From positions 72,533,719 through 72,597,718 of the forward strand of contig OY755046.1 in NCBI GenBank assembly GCA_963576565.1: 64,000 nucleotides of DNA, read 5' to 3'. The translations under genes and the position numbers were made by a program. Source of the DNA: Aspidapion aeneum. Its lineage: Eukaryota; Arthropoda; Insecta; Coleoptera; Brentidae. Below are positions 10,490 through 22,044 of this stretch, in pieces; position 1 is the stretch's first letter; the number at the start of each line of letters is the position of its first letter. A model generated the notes under the pieces. That model worked only from the letters and a program-made list of their open reading frames with translations. It made no database searches and was not told the DNA's origin.

Positions 10490-12018
10490 CAGCGTGTCCC
10501 ATTTTCGATGGGATTAAATGGGAAACTCGGTTATTATTAAAAATATCGATTTTCCGATTGCACCTTACCGTGCTCTTTTTTTGAGCCCTTAAAAATGGCG
10601 TAATCAGATTTTTGCTATACCCCGTAGTTTCGCTAATATAGGGAGTTTTTGAAAAAATTGTATTTTTAATAATCCCTTCTATCTCGCTTATTTTGCGAGA
10701 TATTTTTATTCTGTAAAAACCTTTTCATGGCAACTTTTTTAGAAGAAAATAATGACATTGTCAACTTTTTAAAATATTGCTTAGTTTTTGAGATATGGTA
10801 TTTATCATAAAAAAATTAAATACGGACCTGGATTTTTTTTATTACTATTTTGATTGGTTTCATGCTAGTAATATCATAAAATAATAAAAATTGAAAAAAT
10901 TTTTGTTTTAAGGTAAAAAAAAATATTTAATATTAAAAAAAAAATAGTCCGAACCTGTATATTTCCAACATAAATATAAATTAAAAATTGCTAGTTAAAC
11001 AATTTTTAGTTTAACTGTTTTGATACTTAGCATATTAAAATGGTTTTACGTTAATTTACAGATTTATTTGAAACAAAGTCTACGAAAAATACAAAAAAAA
11101 ACAAATTACAAAAAATAACTAATTTTTCTGATTACCATTATGTGTAAGACATTGTTGGCATTTTTGAGTAATTTTTCTTAACGCATTTTGCACATCAATA
11201 TTTCTGCCATTTAAATATTGGGATTTTGTTGCTTGAATGAAGCAGTCAAACATATCACATTTTTCAAAATCTGGATATGGTCGATTTCTAGCCAGTTTAA
11301 AATAATTGTAAGCCATTCACAAAAATGACAAGTAAAATGACAATGTCAATTCCACGCTTTTGTTTTGTAAATTTCACGACCTGCTGTGCTACCATCAAAT
11401 AATTAGTATAATATTATTTTTGTAACTTTTTAACGTTTTTTACTTTATTTATATATCATTTAATTATCATTTCAAAACAGATAAACTAAAAATCATTCAA
11501 CTAGTGTGTCTTGCATTTTTTAATTTATAATTACGTTGGAAATTTCCAGGTTCGGACTATAATTTTTTTTCAAATATTAAATAGTTTTATTTAACCTTAA
11601 ATCAAAAAAATATTAAAGATTTATCATTTTAAGGTAATAATAGCATGGAACCAATCAAAATAGTAATTAAAAAAATCCAGGTCCGTATTTATTTTTTTTA
11701 TGATAAATACCATATCTCAAAAACTAAACAATATTTTAAAAAATTGACAACGTCATTATTTTGCTCTAAAAAAGTTGCCATAGAAAGGTTTTTACAGAAT
11801 AAAAATATCTTGCAAAATAAGCGAGATACAAGGCATTAATTAAAATGCAATTTTTTCAAAAACTCCCTGTATTAGCGAAACCACGGGGTATAGCAAAAAT
11901 CTGATTACACCATTTTTAAGGGCTCCAAAAAAGAGCACGGTACGGTGCAATCAGAAAATCGATATCTTTAATAATAACCGAGTTTCCCATTTAATCCCAT
12001 CGAAAATGGGACACGCTG
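10490..12018. mobile_element. TA-target element with about 510-bp inverted arms
   Basis: The ends are CAGCGTGTCCCATTTTCGAT and its inverse, flanked by TA on each side (10488-10489, 12019-12020). The arms remain complementary for roughly 510 bases (about 10490-11000 against 11510-12018). The unpaired core of about 500 bases holds a 65-residue minus-strand ORF (11119-11316) that I do not recognise; it has paired cysteines (CQQC) near the end. The TA target and CAG/CTG ends suggest the Tc1/mariner superfamily. No DDE domain is visible. Confidence 0.75.
11119..11316 (-). CDS. Unrecognised 65-aa ORF inside the TIR element
   Basis: This small ORF lies in the unpaired core of the 10490-12018 element and begins with ATG. 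The protein has aromatic residues near the N-terminus, the motif KCDMFDCF around residues 20-27, and KCQQCLTH near the C-terminus. It may be a leftover transposase exon or chance. I could not place it in a family. Confidence 0.25.
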   Translation of the reverse strand: MAYNYFKLARNRPYPDFEKCDMFDCFIQATKSQYLNGRNIDVQNALRKITQKCQQCLTHNGNQKN

Positions 12019-12020
12019 TA

Positions 12021-12043
12021 CATTCATTCATTCATTCATTCAT
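12021..12043. repeat. (CATT)n microsatellite
   Basis: Five to six CATT units sit immediately outside the right TA of the long-arm TIR element. Confidence 0.8.
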
Positions 12044-12409
12044 GGCCCCTAAGTTATGGGACACCCTGTTTAATACTAGCAAAACACTTAACTTGGAATA
12101 CTCTGTATAGTATACCTAATAAAGACGGGAATTTTTACTTATTTATAACAGTGAAATTTTTTCACAATAAATTCTCACAAATTACCTTGTAAGTACCTAG
12201 ACAGTTTAACGTGTCTTACAATAGAAATTAAGTCGAGTTTTATGACATTTTGATACATTTTTAACCATGTTTTAATAACAAGGTACATTTCTTAGAGATG
12301 TTCTTCTATTCTTTTGCGGAATTACGGAAGCGCAAAAACCTTCTTTTTATTATTATTATTTTTTTATTAGTTTTTAATAATGGGGTTTTAGTGACCTTTT
12401 ATAACAATG

Positions 12410-13369
12410 GTATAAGAATATTTTTTTTTTATTTGTCAAACACACTGTGTTTTTTTTATTACAATCTAGTCAGTAAGACTAATTAGCAATTTTGTTTTAA
12501 CTTAATTTACTAGAAAAGTCAGATTTAAACTTAGGGTTCACTCAACAGTTCTCCCCGCTTTGTTTAGTCTGTAACTCACAATTGTGTTGTGTTTATAGCA
12601 TTATTTTGTTTTATGTGTAATTCACTTAGTTTACTAGCTCAAACGGCTTCACTCTTTTTAGTCGTCGAACTAGCATAGTATTGTCTAGAAGCTGAATTGC
12701 TTCCACATTCACATGCCGATGGAGTCTATCTTCATGGCTTTTTGCATACTTTTTTATAGTCTCTGCTACAGTTTCGATTTTTAGATCTCGATGAAGGTCA
12801 CTATTTCGAACGTACCAAGGTGCATTCACAATGTTTCTTAATACTTTATTTTGAAATCTCTGTACAACTAGAATGTTACTCTCTTTAGCACAACCCCATA
12901 GTTGAATACCATATGTCCATACTGGTTTCAGTATTTGTCTATAAAGCAGTAACTTATTATGAATTGTTAAATTGGACTTCCTTCCAATTAGCCAGTTCAT
13001 TTTTCTATACCTTATCTCAAGTTCTTCTTTTTTTTTCTTAACATGTGCTTTCCAGCGCAATTTGGCATCAAGTGTCATACCTAGATATTTTGCCTGATTC
13101 GAATATGGTACTGGAATGTTGTTAATTGTTATTTGTATGTGATTTATATTTTTGTTTGTAAAATCAACATGAATTGATTTGGTTTCATTTAATTTTATTC
13201 GCCACTTTGTGGTCCAACTGTGAATTTGGGTGACTGCATCCTGAAGTTTTTCTATGCATTTTTCAATAGATTTTTCTACCGTCAATAAACCAGTATCATC
13301 GGCAAATGTTGCTAAGTGACAATTTTCTGGCTTTGGGATATCACAAGTGAATAATAAGTATAAGAATAT
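12410..13369 (-). mobile_element. Jockey-like LINE, 5'-truncated, with TSD
   Basis: A minus-strand LINE 3' part is bounded by the direct repeat GTATAAGAATAT at 12410-12421 and 13358-13369, with a poly(A) tail (read as T on plus) at 12421-12431. It shares its whole 3' UTR with the copies at 37493-38546 and 49311-50750. Truncation falls within the RT coding region shortly before the FADD motif. Part of the left TSD overlaps LINE sequence, so its true length is a little uncertain. Confidence 0.85.
12626..13350 (-). pseudogene. Jockey-like RT C-terminal coding part
   Basis: The frame is open from FTCDIPKPENCHLATFADDT (catalytic motif C, FADD) through TVEKSIEKC and YLGMTLDAKLRW to the end ELVN. 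A Met inside this frame makes the apparent ORF start at 13285, but that is not a real start. The protein from TVEKS to ELVN appears identical to the copy at 37495-38343, so both derive from a recent common source. Motifs A and B of RT and all upstream parts (endonuclease, ORF1) are missing, so this copy is dead on arrival. Confidence 0.85.
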
Positions 13370-13550
13370 GAATAAGGTAACTAGTTTCTGTTATAAGCAA
13401 TTACTGGAGGAGTATCACTCCTAGAATTTGAAAAGGAGAGTGGAGTGATACATTGGTTGAAAGGTGATGATGATGATTCATATGTGAGTGGGTGGGCCTT
13501 GTAGCCCTTCCACTGCGACTACCAGCTGTTGCTCACTTTTGAGTGATTTC

Positions 13551-15570
13551 TCACCACTGTATGCCTAATCCTCCAAAAAGGCCGGCTATCAGTTTGGGTG
13601 AGACACTGTTCAGATCTTCTGAGTCAATCTGAGGTTTACCGAAAGTGTTCTGACGTAAACGTGCAATAGCCGGACATTCGCACAGTACAGGGTGTCCCAA
13701 ATTGGACACTTTTACAGGGTTTAAGGTACTTCTAGGGGAGACAGAGAAAAACCACGCATTGCGAGGCTCAAATTTCAAGAGAAGACTTATAGTGAAAACC
13801 GCATTTTGAAATATCGTCTCGTCTTTGAGCTACGGGGGCTTTTTGAAAAGTCTGCATTTTGGAGGGGGGTCTATAACTTCGTTATTATTGGAAATATTGA
13901 TTTAGAGTAAATTGAAATTTTATAGACTTTGTCACGAGGAATTCACCTGCTAAATTAAATTTTAACTGTCACTTTTAGTTTTTGAGATATAATATAAAGT
14001 TGCATTTTTTCTTATGGAAGGGCCTATATTTTAATTAATTTTCGAATTCGTCATTGAATTATTTTCAAAATGATGTATCATATGTCATAGTTTGATTGAG
14101 CGGTTTCGGAGATAATTAGTTTTTTATTTTTGTCTAGTGTGCGTTGAATGACGCCATGCGTGAAAGCCTTGCGGTCAAATGCTACGTCAATGCTCCTATA
14201 GTTTTGTTGTCTTGTACTATGCAAATCAAGTTGGCCTTGCGTCTTGGCGTTTTGTCATTGTTTTCTATTGTTGAAACAATTTGACATTACGCTTTGATAT
14301 GAAATTATTTTGCACAAAAGCGTTTTAATTTTATTTTGAAATAGGTATCATTTTTGTTACTTTTTATAACTAGGCTTTAAGGGCAGTCAGCTGAATTATA
14401 ATTTTTCCAAACCAGGCTTACTATATTTTTGACTGTGTAAAATAATAAAAATACTGGAGTGCCTTGACCTGCCTCAGCAGGAAATCATAGCGCACTAGAA
14501 ATAAGTGAAAAAGCTGAATATCTCCTAAACCGCTCAATGAAACTATGACATATGATATATCATTTTGAAAAGAATTCAATGACAAATTCGAAAATTAATT
14601 AAAATATAGGCCATTCCATAAGAAAAAATGCAACTTTATGTCATATCTCAAAAACTAAGTGACAGTTAAAATATAATTTAGCGGGTGAATTCCTTGTAAC
14701 AAAGTCTATAAAACTGCAATTTACTCTAAATCAAAATTTCCACTAATAACGAAGTTATAACTCCCCTTCAAAAATGCAGACTTTTCAAAAAGCCCCCGTA
14801 GCTCAAAGACGAGACGATATTTCAAAATGCGGTTTTTACTATAAGTCTTCCCTTGAAATTTGAGCCTCGCAATGCGTGGTCAGTTTTTTTTCTGTCTCCC
14901 CTAGAAGTACCTTAAACCCCCTAAAAGTGCCCAATTTGGGACACCCTGTACCCTGTCTCACTATTTCGTCATCCTCCATACAGAGTCTACATTCGGTCTC
15001 TTCTGTTAGTCCCATCTCGTGCATGGGTACTCTCAGTCGACAGTAACCCGTAAAAAGACCAGTCACTATACGTATCTCCTGTCTGGTAAGTCCAATGATG
15101 TTCCTAGCTCTGTTTCTACAAGGTCCTTTAATGAACTCTTTAGAGTGAGCTAGTTCTGGTATATTTATCCAGTATTGTTGAAAGCTATTGTCCATCCATT
15201 TTAATATGGTTGATTTAGCAGCATTGTATGATATCCCCAGGGCTGGGTCGGGGCCGAAAAATTCGGCAGATGCCGCTTCCCTCGCTGCTAGGTCTGCGGC
15301 CTCATTTCTGCTTGACTGTCGGATAAGATTTTGATTGTCCTGTTGGTCCATTCGTGGTCAGTAATCCACCGGGCACACAGTTCAATGGCTACGAGTTCGG
15401 CCTGAAATATAGTAACCAATTGGCCGAGACTATGTTTAATCTCTTGTTCATTCATTATGTTTAATCTCGACTTTTTCTTGGATACTAACAACTCCAGATC
15501 CAACGCCTTATCATTCACTTTGTACCCAAAGTCCGCTCTGTTTCGTTTTCGTTGTTCCACCCTGTATATT
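13551..15570 (-). pseudogene. RNase H-bearing LINE C-terminus, split by a TIR element
   Basis: From 15560 downward the minus strand encodes TIFQAELVAIELCARW and IKILSDSQAEM (RNase H motifs with their acidic residues), then NEAADLAAREAA, FFGPDPALGIS, GHCRLR-like GYCRLRVPMHEMGL and the zinc-knuckle start CRLCMEDDE (14965). The reading resumes at 13685 with LCECPAIARLRQNTFG and ends in the stop at 13551 after AGLFGGLGIQW. This is the RNase H plus CCHC-like C-terminus known from I/LOA/Jockey-type LINE polyproteins. A frameshift separates the two RNase H parts near 15300 and another lies near the insertion. The 1.26-kb element at 13688-14948 interrupts it at a TA. Confidence 0.8.
13688..14948. mobile_element. 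TA-target TIR element, internal-deletion copy, 1261 bp
   Basis: The ends are CAGGGTGTCCCAAATTGG and its inverse, with TA duplicated at 13686-13687 and 14949-14950. The arms pair for about 450 bases. The same family is present at 53817-55817, where the middle holds transposase remnants. Here the sequence passes from the homologue of about 54480 to the homologue of about 55258, so it is a deletion derivative lacking the gene. It sits inside the RNase H LINE, which dates it as younger than that LINE. Confidence 0.9.
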
Positions 15571-15920
15571 TCTTTGGCTTGATCTCAGCACGAAGCTGTC
15601 AAAAATGTCTTGCAAACTCTTGGAAATAGATATTTTATGGAGCCCAGTGTACGAACGTGCGCTTGTTTCCGAAGGCAATAAAATCCCAAAACAAATCGAC
15701 CGGCTAACCCGATTAAAACAAATACAACGATTTTATTTTGTTTTTTCGCGAAAAATATAAAGTTTTGAAACAAATAACCAACATAGAGTATAAAATACCC
15801 GCCACGGTTACACAAGGAAATTTCAATTCGAATCGAAATACCTAAGAGTCCTTTAGGCAGTTTGGCTAATGAACAGTGGAAATAACTGTAACAAGGACCG
15901 ATATTAGGCACTTAATTCAA
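15571..15920. other. No supported feature
   Basis: A 108-codon open frame exists on minus (15585-15911), but it shows no motif, signal or compositional sign of a real gene. I treat it as chance. Confidence 0.4.
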
Positions 15921-16160
15921 TAAAGCCAGGCAGCAATAGTGCCGGGCACTATTCTAACAGTTTTTCATTGAAAATTTACAGCTGGTCTTTTAAAATTGAC
16001 ATACCAAATTCGAATTTATAAATCCAGTCGTTTATTTTCCATTAATTTCGGCTCTTTTAATACACAAAGGCCTAATTTTGAAAGAAGACAGCTGTTCTTA
16101 TAATGCGAAACTGTCAGAATAGTGCCCGGCACTATTCCTGCCTGTCTTTATTGCAATAAG
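15921..16160. mobile_element. Small palindromic MITE
   Basis: The ends ATAAAGCCAGGCAGCAATAG and CTATTCCTGCCTGTCTTTAT are inverted copies. The arms extend to AACAGTTTTT / AAACTGTCAG. Each arm itself contains the perfect odd palindrome AATAGTGCC-G-GGCACTATT (or its C-centred form). There is no coding capacity. Confidence 0.7.
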
Positions 16161-16312
16161 TCCCTAATAACGGGTTTAATTTAAACAATGTACCAATCTT
16201 TAAGGGTTGGCGAGGAAGGTCAAAACTATAGACAAAAAGTTCAAATAGCTTTTAGTCAAAAGTTTTTTGTTTCCAAGTTATAGAATTTGTCAAGTTTAAA
16301 GAGTGAGGGAAA

Positions 16313-16997
16313 CTTGTGAATTTTATATATATATTTATCGGTTTCACAACGTTCTACGTCTTCCGATACCCAATCTCCACTCGTTTCTGTTTACCCATAA
16401 TTCATCGTCTAGGCCTCTTATTCTTATTTCACTGTCTATTCCTTCTCTCCAGCTTCTCCTTGGCCGTCCTTGTTTTCTTCGGCCAGTTGGTTTCCATTGT
16501 AGTATTTGTTTAGGTAGTCTTTCATCATTCATTCTTTGTACATGTCCGTACCACACCAGTTGTTTTTTGTTCTTATATCTTCCACTAAAGTACGTTCACC
16601 CACTGTCATAATTTCTCTTATTCTTTGATTTGTAACTCTTTCTCTGCTGCTCTTCTCCAATAGTCCATCTCCGTGGCGGAAAGCATTTTGTCTGTTCTAT
16701 CATTGATTGGCCATACTTCTGAGCCGTATGTAATAATACTTTTTACAATGGTGTTATATATAAGCTTTTTGTTATGTTTTGATATACTCTGGTCCCAAAT
16801 TATTCCATTTAATAAAGTTATTGCTTTTCTTCCTTGTACGTTTCTATCTTTTATAGCTTTGTCTAGTGTTCCGTCAGCTGTAATTTTTAGACCCAAGTAT
16901 TTATACTCATCACAGGACTGAATTCGCTGCCCAGTATTTAAGATTAGATCCTGTTTCATTCCACCGATACACATCTGTCTCTGTCTTGTGAATTTTA
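16313..16997 (-). mobile_element. Endonuclease-RT LINE copy with 13-bp TSD
   Basis: The direct repeat CTTGTGAATTTTA at 16313-16325 and 16985-16997 brackets a 659-bp minus-strand LINE 3' part. Coding remnants read YLGLKITADGTLDKAIKDRN, ITYGSEVWPINDRTDKMLSA, MDYWRRAAEK and, after a frame change, MWYGHVQRMNDERLPKQIL and GRPRRSWREGI, ending at RRRTL. The 3' end runs into a TA-rich tail (TATATATATTTATCG on plus). A matching copy lies at 22045-23225. The type resembles the widespread insect endonuclease-reverse transcriptase family; I cannot fix the clade. Confidence 0.85.
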
Positions 16998-17450
16998 AAA
17001 ATGATAAATTTGATAATGGCAAATAATTATATGATTCATTATGTTCAAAAAATATTTTTTTTCCAAATAATTTTAGGATACATTGTGACCAAATAAGCTT
17101 TGTAATATGTATCAATTTTTTTAAGAATGATTTTCAAATTTCAGAAAATTTTTGTACATATCTAAGGCCCCTTAATAATAACAGAAAATAGCAAATTTAA
17201 GTTTAAAAAAATTATTTGTTGAACAGATTTCAGAGTTCAATTCAATTTGAATTAAGTTGTTTTATGCGAACGCGGTAACAAATATTATGACCTAAAAATT
17301 ATCGGACCATGTCGCTTCGCCAATTCTCCGTGGAAATCTGAAGCGGGCTAACTATGAAAAATCTAATTTGAAAAAACAATCATGTACTCTATATCGGAAT
17401 CAAAGAAGTTAAACATTCATAGAACACCATATCTTCACAATAAAAAATAC
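16998..17450. other. No supported feature
   Basis: AT-rich sequence in which I see no ORF, repeat partner or terminal structure. Confidence 0.5.
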
Positions 17451-18185
17451 TCTGCCAATATATGGGCCCCTAAGCTCACACTAGTTACTATAGTTATAGT
17501 GTACGTGTGAGCTAATATAACTAAAAACTGAAATATATTTTATTCAACTCCAGACTAAATTACCTTTTGTTTGATACCACACAAGCCATGTTTTGACTTA
17601 AACTCAAATTTTTGAAATCTACCCTCACCCTTAAAAAAACAAAAACTAAAATGTATTTTGTTAAACTCCGGACTCAATTACCTTTCGTTTGATATCACAC
17701 ACGCCATATTTTCACTTAAACTCTAATTTTTAAAATATGCCCCCACCCTTTTTTTTAAATAAATTAAAATGTATTTTGTTTAACTGCAGACTCAATTACC
17801 TTTCGTTTGATATCACACACGCCATATTTTCACATAAACTCTAATTTTTGAAATCTACCCCCACCCTTTTATTTGGTTTGTGTTCGGTGGATTTTGTTCA
17901 TTTTTAAATGGGACCATCTCGACCCAAGACCCAGCCTAGGCACTAAATTTCATTAAAATCGGCCAAGCGGTTTTTGAGTTATGCGCGTTGGTCGTTACAG
18001 ACAGACATACAGACAGACAGACAGACATACAGACAGACAGACGGCGCAACAAAAAAGTTTCAAAATCATCTGAAACGCAAAGATATATAAAATTCTTTAA
18101 AATCGGAACAACTTTTTTTTTTCGAAAAAATTAGGATCACCATAGCTCACACTACTATAGTATAGTATACGTGTGAGCTAATATT
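17451..18185 (-). mobile_element. (GTCT)-bearing MITE family, copy A
   Basis: Both ends carry AGCTCACAC-type palindromic termini (CTCACACTAGTTACTATAG at 17475 and TAGCTCACACTACTATAG near 18150). The interior has a block of about 120 bp repeated three times (starting near 17523, 17642 and 17763; ACTCCAGACTAAATTACCTT and variants) and a CAGACAGACATA tract at 17998-18045. Copies in plus orientation are at 18266-18500 (fragment), 21225-21530 (3' part) and 35480-36175. No ORF. Confidence 0.8.
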
Positions 18186-18265
18186 ATCTCAAATCTAGAA
18201 AAACTGCTGGGTTTTAGCTTAATTTACTTACTTTAGCTCTTTCCTGCAGGTCTGCAGTTTATTTT

Positions 18266-18500
18266 TTAGCTCACACGTATACCATAACTATAGTATTGTG
18301 AGCTATGGTGATCGTGTCAAAAAAATTGCTCCGATTTCAAAAATCTTTGCGTTTTAGATGATTTTGAAACTTTTTTGAAGCGCCGTCTGTCTGCCTGTTA
18401 CGACCAACGCCCATAACTCAAAAATTGTTTGCCCGATTTTAATGAATTTTGATACCTAGGTTGAATTTTGGCTCTAGATGGTCGCATTTAAAAATCTAAA
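18266..18500 (+). mobile_element. (GTCT)-bearing MITE family, copy B fragment
   Basis: The left terminus TAGCTCACACGTATACC is followed by GTGAGCTATGGTGATC, the GATGATTTTGAAACTTTTTT block, a short GTCTGTCTGCCTG and CCGATTTTAATGAATTTTG, matching copy D at 35480. The homology stops near 18500. Confidence 0.75.
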
Positions 18501-18905
18501 AATATTACTGTACAGATATAGTTTGGTTTTTTTATTTTGGCGGTTACTTCATGACATATTTCCATTAGTTTAAATGATAAAAGACCAATGACCAACCGCT
18601 TTTATAAAAAAAACGACTATAGTTCTAAAGTTCTTCAATATCTGTAGCCAAGAGAAAGAATGGTCAATCATTGACCCACACAGGCGTTCACCTGAACCGA
18701 CAAAAAATTGGCACAAGATTGGTAGTTTTTTCTTAAATGTTTTTATTAATAACTAAATCAATTTAAGTTATAACACTCAAAACTATACAATTCAGCAAAG
18801 AAATTCTTAAAAAAGTCAGATAAACACGTTTAAAAATGTTTCGACCATTTGTTAATAGACATACAGTCAACTCCGGATATAGTGAACTCGAAAATTGCAT
18901 GGAAA
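18500..18905. other. No supported feature
   Basis: I see no coding or repeat structure with a partner in this window. Confidence 0.4.
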
Positions 18906-19049
18906 CCAGTGGCGTATATAGAAAAAAGTTTTGGGGTGGGCCCGAGGCAGTTTTGGGGGGGGCCCGAGACCCCATGAGGGCGTATTTTATGCTATTTTAT
19001 GTTTGTCTTCATGAAATATGTCGAAAATATCTAAAAAAATCTTAGCTTT
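18906..19049 (+). mobile_element. Left half of a CAGTGGCG hAT-type MITE
   Basis: It begins CAGTGGCGTATATAGAAAAA and runs into G-rich tracts, then GTATTTTATGCTATTTTATG and TGAAATATGTCGAAAATAT, as in the complete element at 58301-58943. It is cut at 19049, where a different repeat begins. Confidence 0.75.
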
Positions 19050-19939
19050 TATATGGATATCATTTTTGGTCATTGCCTTTAATAACAGTACAGCACAGTA
19101 AATAATTTTGTTTTTTTAAATTTGTGTAATTAATTAGGTGTAAGCTAAGAAACATTTATTTTCCCGAATTTTAGGAATTATTGCATAAAAATTCCAGAGG
19201 AATGAGTACCAGAGGAATGAGTTTTTTAATGGTTTTCCAATTTAAATCAAAATCTATTTAGACTACTTAAGTTTTATATAAACAAAGTTTCTATACTTAT
19301 AATTTTAAAACAATCAACAAAAAAATTATACTATTGATATCAGTCGAATATTTACTTACCAGAGGGATGATAATTGAAGCTTTCCTTTTTGATTTCTCCG
19401 AAAAAAACTAATTTTCTGCCGAAAATAAAAAGATCTCTAACTTAAACCAAACTAAAGTTGACATTTTCTGTCACAACTTGTCACCCTCACAAGTAAATTA
19501 GATATCCAGGGCCGTCTCTTTCTCTAGAAATTAACCGGTGGTATTCACAAATATTGTGTTATTAAAAATGGAGCACGTTTAAAATTGTAAAATTTTTCGG
19601 AGAAAATGTAAATTCGGATTTTCAAAAATATGACTGCAAACTTAAGTTTTATCAATTTTTTGATAAATGGTTAAGACTTGGTTAAATATTATTTATTAGG
19701 ATATTATTTTCAATTTGAGTTTTTAATATTTGGTTTGGGACTACACCAGAGGAATGAGGTATTTGCTTTGTAATAAAAAAAAATATAAACTTGCAATTTT
19801 TTTTATACATTTAACTCAAATGCTCCATAAAGGAAACATTTCGTTTTAAAACTTATAACTAAAACTATGCTTCATTTGCAGTCTGTGTTTGAAAAATATG
19901 CATTCCCACTCCACAGCACCATTTTTGTAGAATCATCCA
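19050..19939 (+). mobile_element. TA-target MITE, copy 1 (5'-shortened)
   Basis: This aligns with 30183-31101 over about 890 bases, from ATATGGATATCATTTTTGGT to GTAGAATCATCCA, with few differences. It lacks the first 28 or so bases of the other copy. It carries the recurrent phrase CAGAGGAATGAG several times. It has no ORF. Confidence 0.85.
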
Positions 19940-20544
19940 TGTAAATCACGAGACACGAGAGACGAGAGATAAGACGAGACGAGAGAAAGGCTCTCTCATG
20001 CGATAGAAGAGTCCTATCGTCTCGTCTCGCGGCAACACTAGTTAAAAGCTAGTAAAGTCAATCTAAATGGGTAGATAAATTTAATATTTTTTTATTCCTA
20101 CTTACATTTTCTTTACATTTCTTTCTCAGAATGAAAAAAAAACTTCTTTTGCTTGTCAGGAAGGCAGAAAGACGGACAGATAGACATTTGGAGAGGGCTT
20201 GGCTAACAACCCGATTTGAATATAAGCAGTGCGATCGTTTCAATCCGTTTTAAACTCACTCCAGATCACTCTAACTTCATTATCTGTCTTTGTTTTACAC
20301 ACGCTTTATGGAACAATTTATGAGGTCGAGATGAGTTCGGGTCAGTTTGGGCGAGTTGGGGGGACACGAATCGATCGACGCGATTTAAATTTGAAAAGCG
20401 GAGATTTTGTTCGATTTCTTACTGCTTCGGTTTAACGTTTCTTATTACAAGAAAAGAAGAGTCTCCAAAGGTAAAGGATGCAACGTAGATATCCCAAGCG
20501 CACCTTCTCATTATTTTCGAAATTTATCTATCTATTAAAAATTA
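19940..20544. other. Purine-rich hairpin and otherwise unassigned sequence
   Basis: At 19948-20032 GAGACGAGA-type repeats face CTCGTCTCG, giving an imperfect hairpin. The rest of the stretch, to 20544, shows nothing I can assign. Confidence 0.4.
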
Positions 20545-20748
20545 TTAAACTAAAAAAGAAAACCAAACAGCTAAAATCAAGAGATGAGTAAGATTGGCCT
20601 GGGCAGCATTCGGTAAATTAAGCTACATTTTAAGAAATATCCTCAGTATCTCAAAACGAAAGTGTATAACCAATGTATCCTTTCTGTACTTACCTATGGA
20701 TCCCAGACCTGGACACTTACATAATCAAACATGGATAAGGTAACAAAA
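20545..20748 (+). pseudogene. Endonuclease-RT LINE fragment
   Basis: Translated pieces read RLAWAAFGKLSYI and QCILSVLTYGSQTWTLT, followed by NMDKVTK. It is the same LINE as 30-165 and 2063-2490. The coding match ends within a few bases of the tetranucleotide array that follows, and it has internal frame breaks. Confidence 0.7.
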
Positions 20749-21224
<476 letters not shown>

Positions 21225-21530
21225 GGCCCAATAACTCAAAAACCGCTTGTCCGATTTAAATGAAATTTGGTACCTAGACTGGGTCTTGGGCCGTGGTGGT
21301 CCCATTTAAAAATCCACCGAACGCAAGCCAAATAAAAGGGTGGGGGTAGATGTCAAAAATTAGAGTTTAAGTGAAAATATGGCTTGTGTGGTATCAAACG
21401 AAAGGTAATTGAGTCTGGAGTTGAATAAAATATATTTCAGTTTTTAGTATATTAGCTCACACGTACACTATAACTATAGTACCTAGTGTAAGCTTAGGTG
21501 CCCATAGATTGGCAGAGTAGTTTGCGTTGT
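21225..21530 (+). mobile_element. (GTCT)-bearing MITE family, copy C, 3' part
   Basis: It continues from the microsatellite into AAAAACCGCTTGTCCGATTT and GGTACCTAGACTGGGTCTTG, one copy of the 120-bp block, and the terminus TATTAGCTCACACGTACACT followed by GATTGGCAGAGTA. It lines up with copy D after that copy's own short GTCTGTCTG tract. Confidence 0.8.
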
Positions 21531-22044
21531 GACCAGGCGGAGTATTCGGTGTGTCAAAAATAAATGTAAGATTTGGAGGGGGGGAATTTCCCCTTTTTGC
21601 CCTCCGGTATTTCCGCGCCTGCTTTAAGACGTGTTGTGCTGTCCAGTGCATTTTTTCTCACAGAGTTGTGTTCTCTATGGCGGAAGGGACGTTTTTCAAG
21701 TAAGTCTAGTTTGCTGAAGAATTTTATTGAAATTCAATGTAGATTATTCTCTAGGCGAGATTGGGCTACTCGATAAGAGAATAAGCTAAAATATCTGCAG
21801 CTGAAGCAAGCTGTATCTGCAGGCTTCCTTAGCGTCAGTTTTTCTAAAATAAAACAGATAAAATATCGAAAATAATTTGATTTTCTCTCAGGCTAGGCGC
21901 ATTTTTCTCCCGTCGAAAAGAAACAGACGAACTATAAATAATCAAATAAAAAAATTGACGCAAGCAGGCACGTCTAGCCATACATACAACGTGCTACTGC
22001 TATATTATTTAATTTATTCGTACACAAATAAAATGGTTAATTAA
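21530..22044. other. No supported feature
   Basis: I see no motif or repeat partner here. Confidence 0.4.

Noticed and set aside
15585..15911. 108-aa ORF on minus as a possible host gene
   Set aside because: No motif, no homologous copy, no start context or splice signal stands out. Length alone is not enough in AT-rich DNA.
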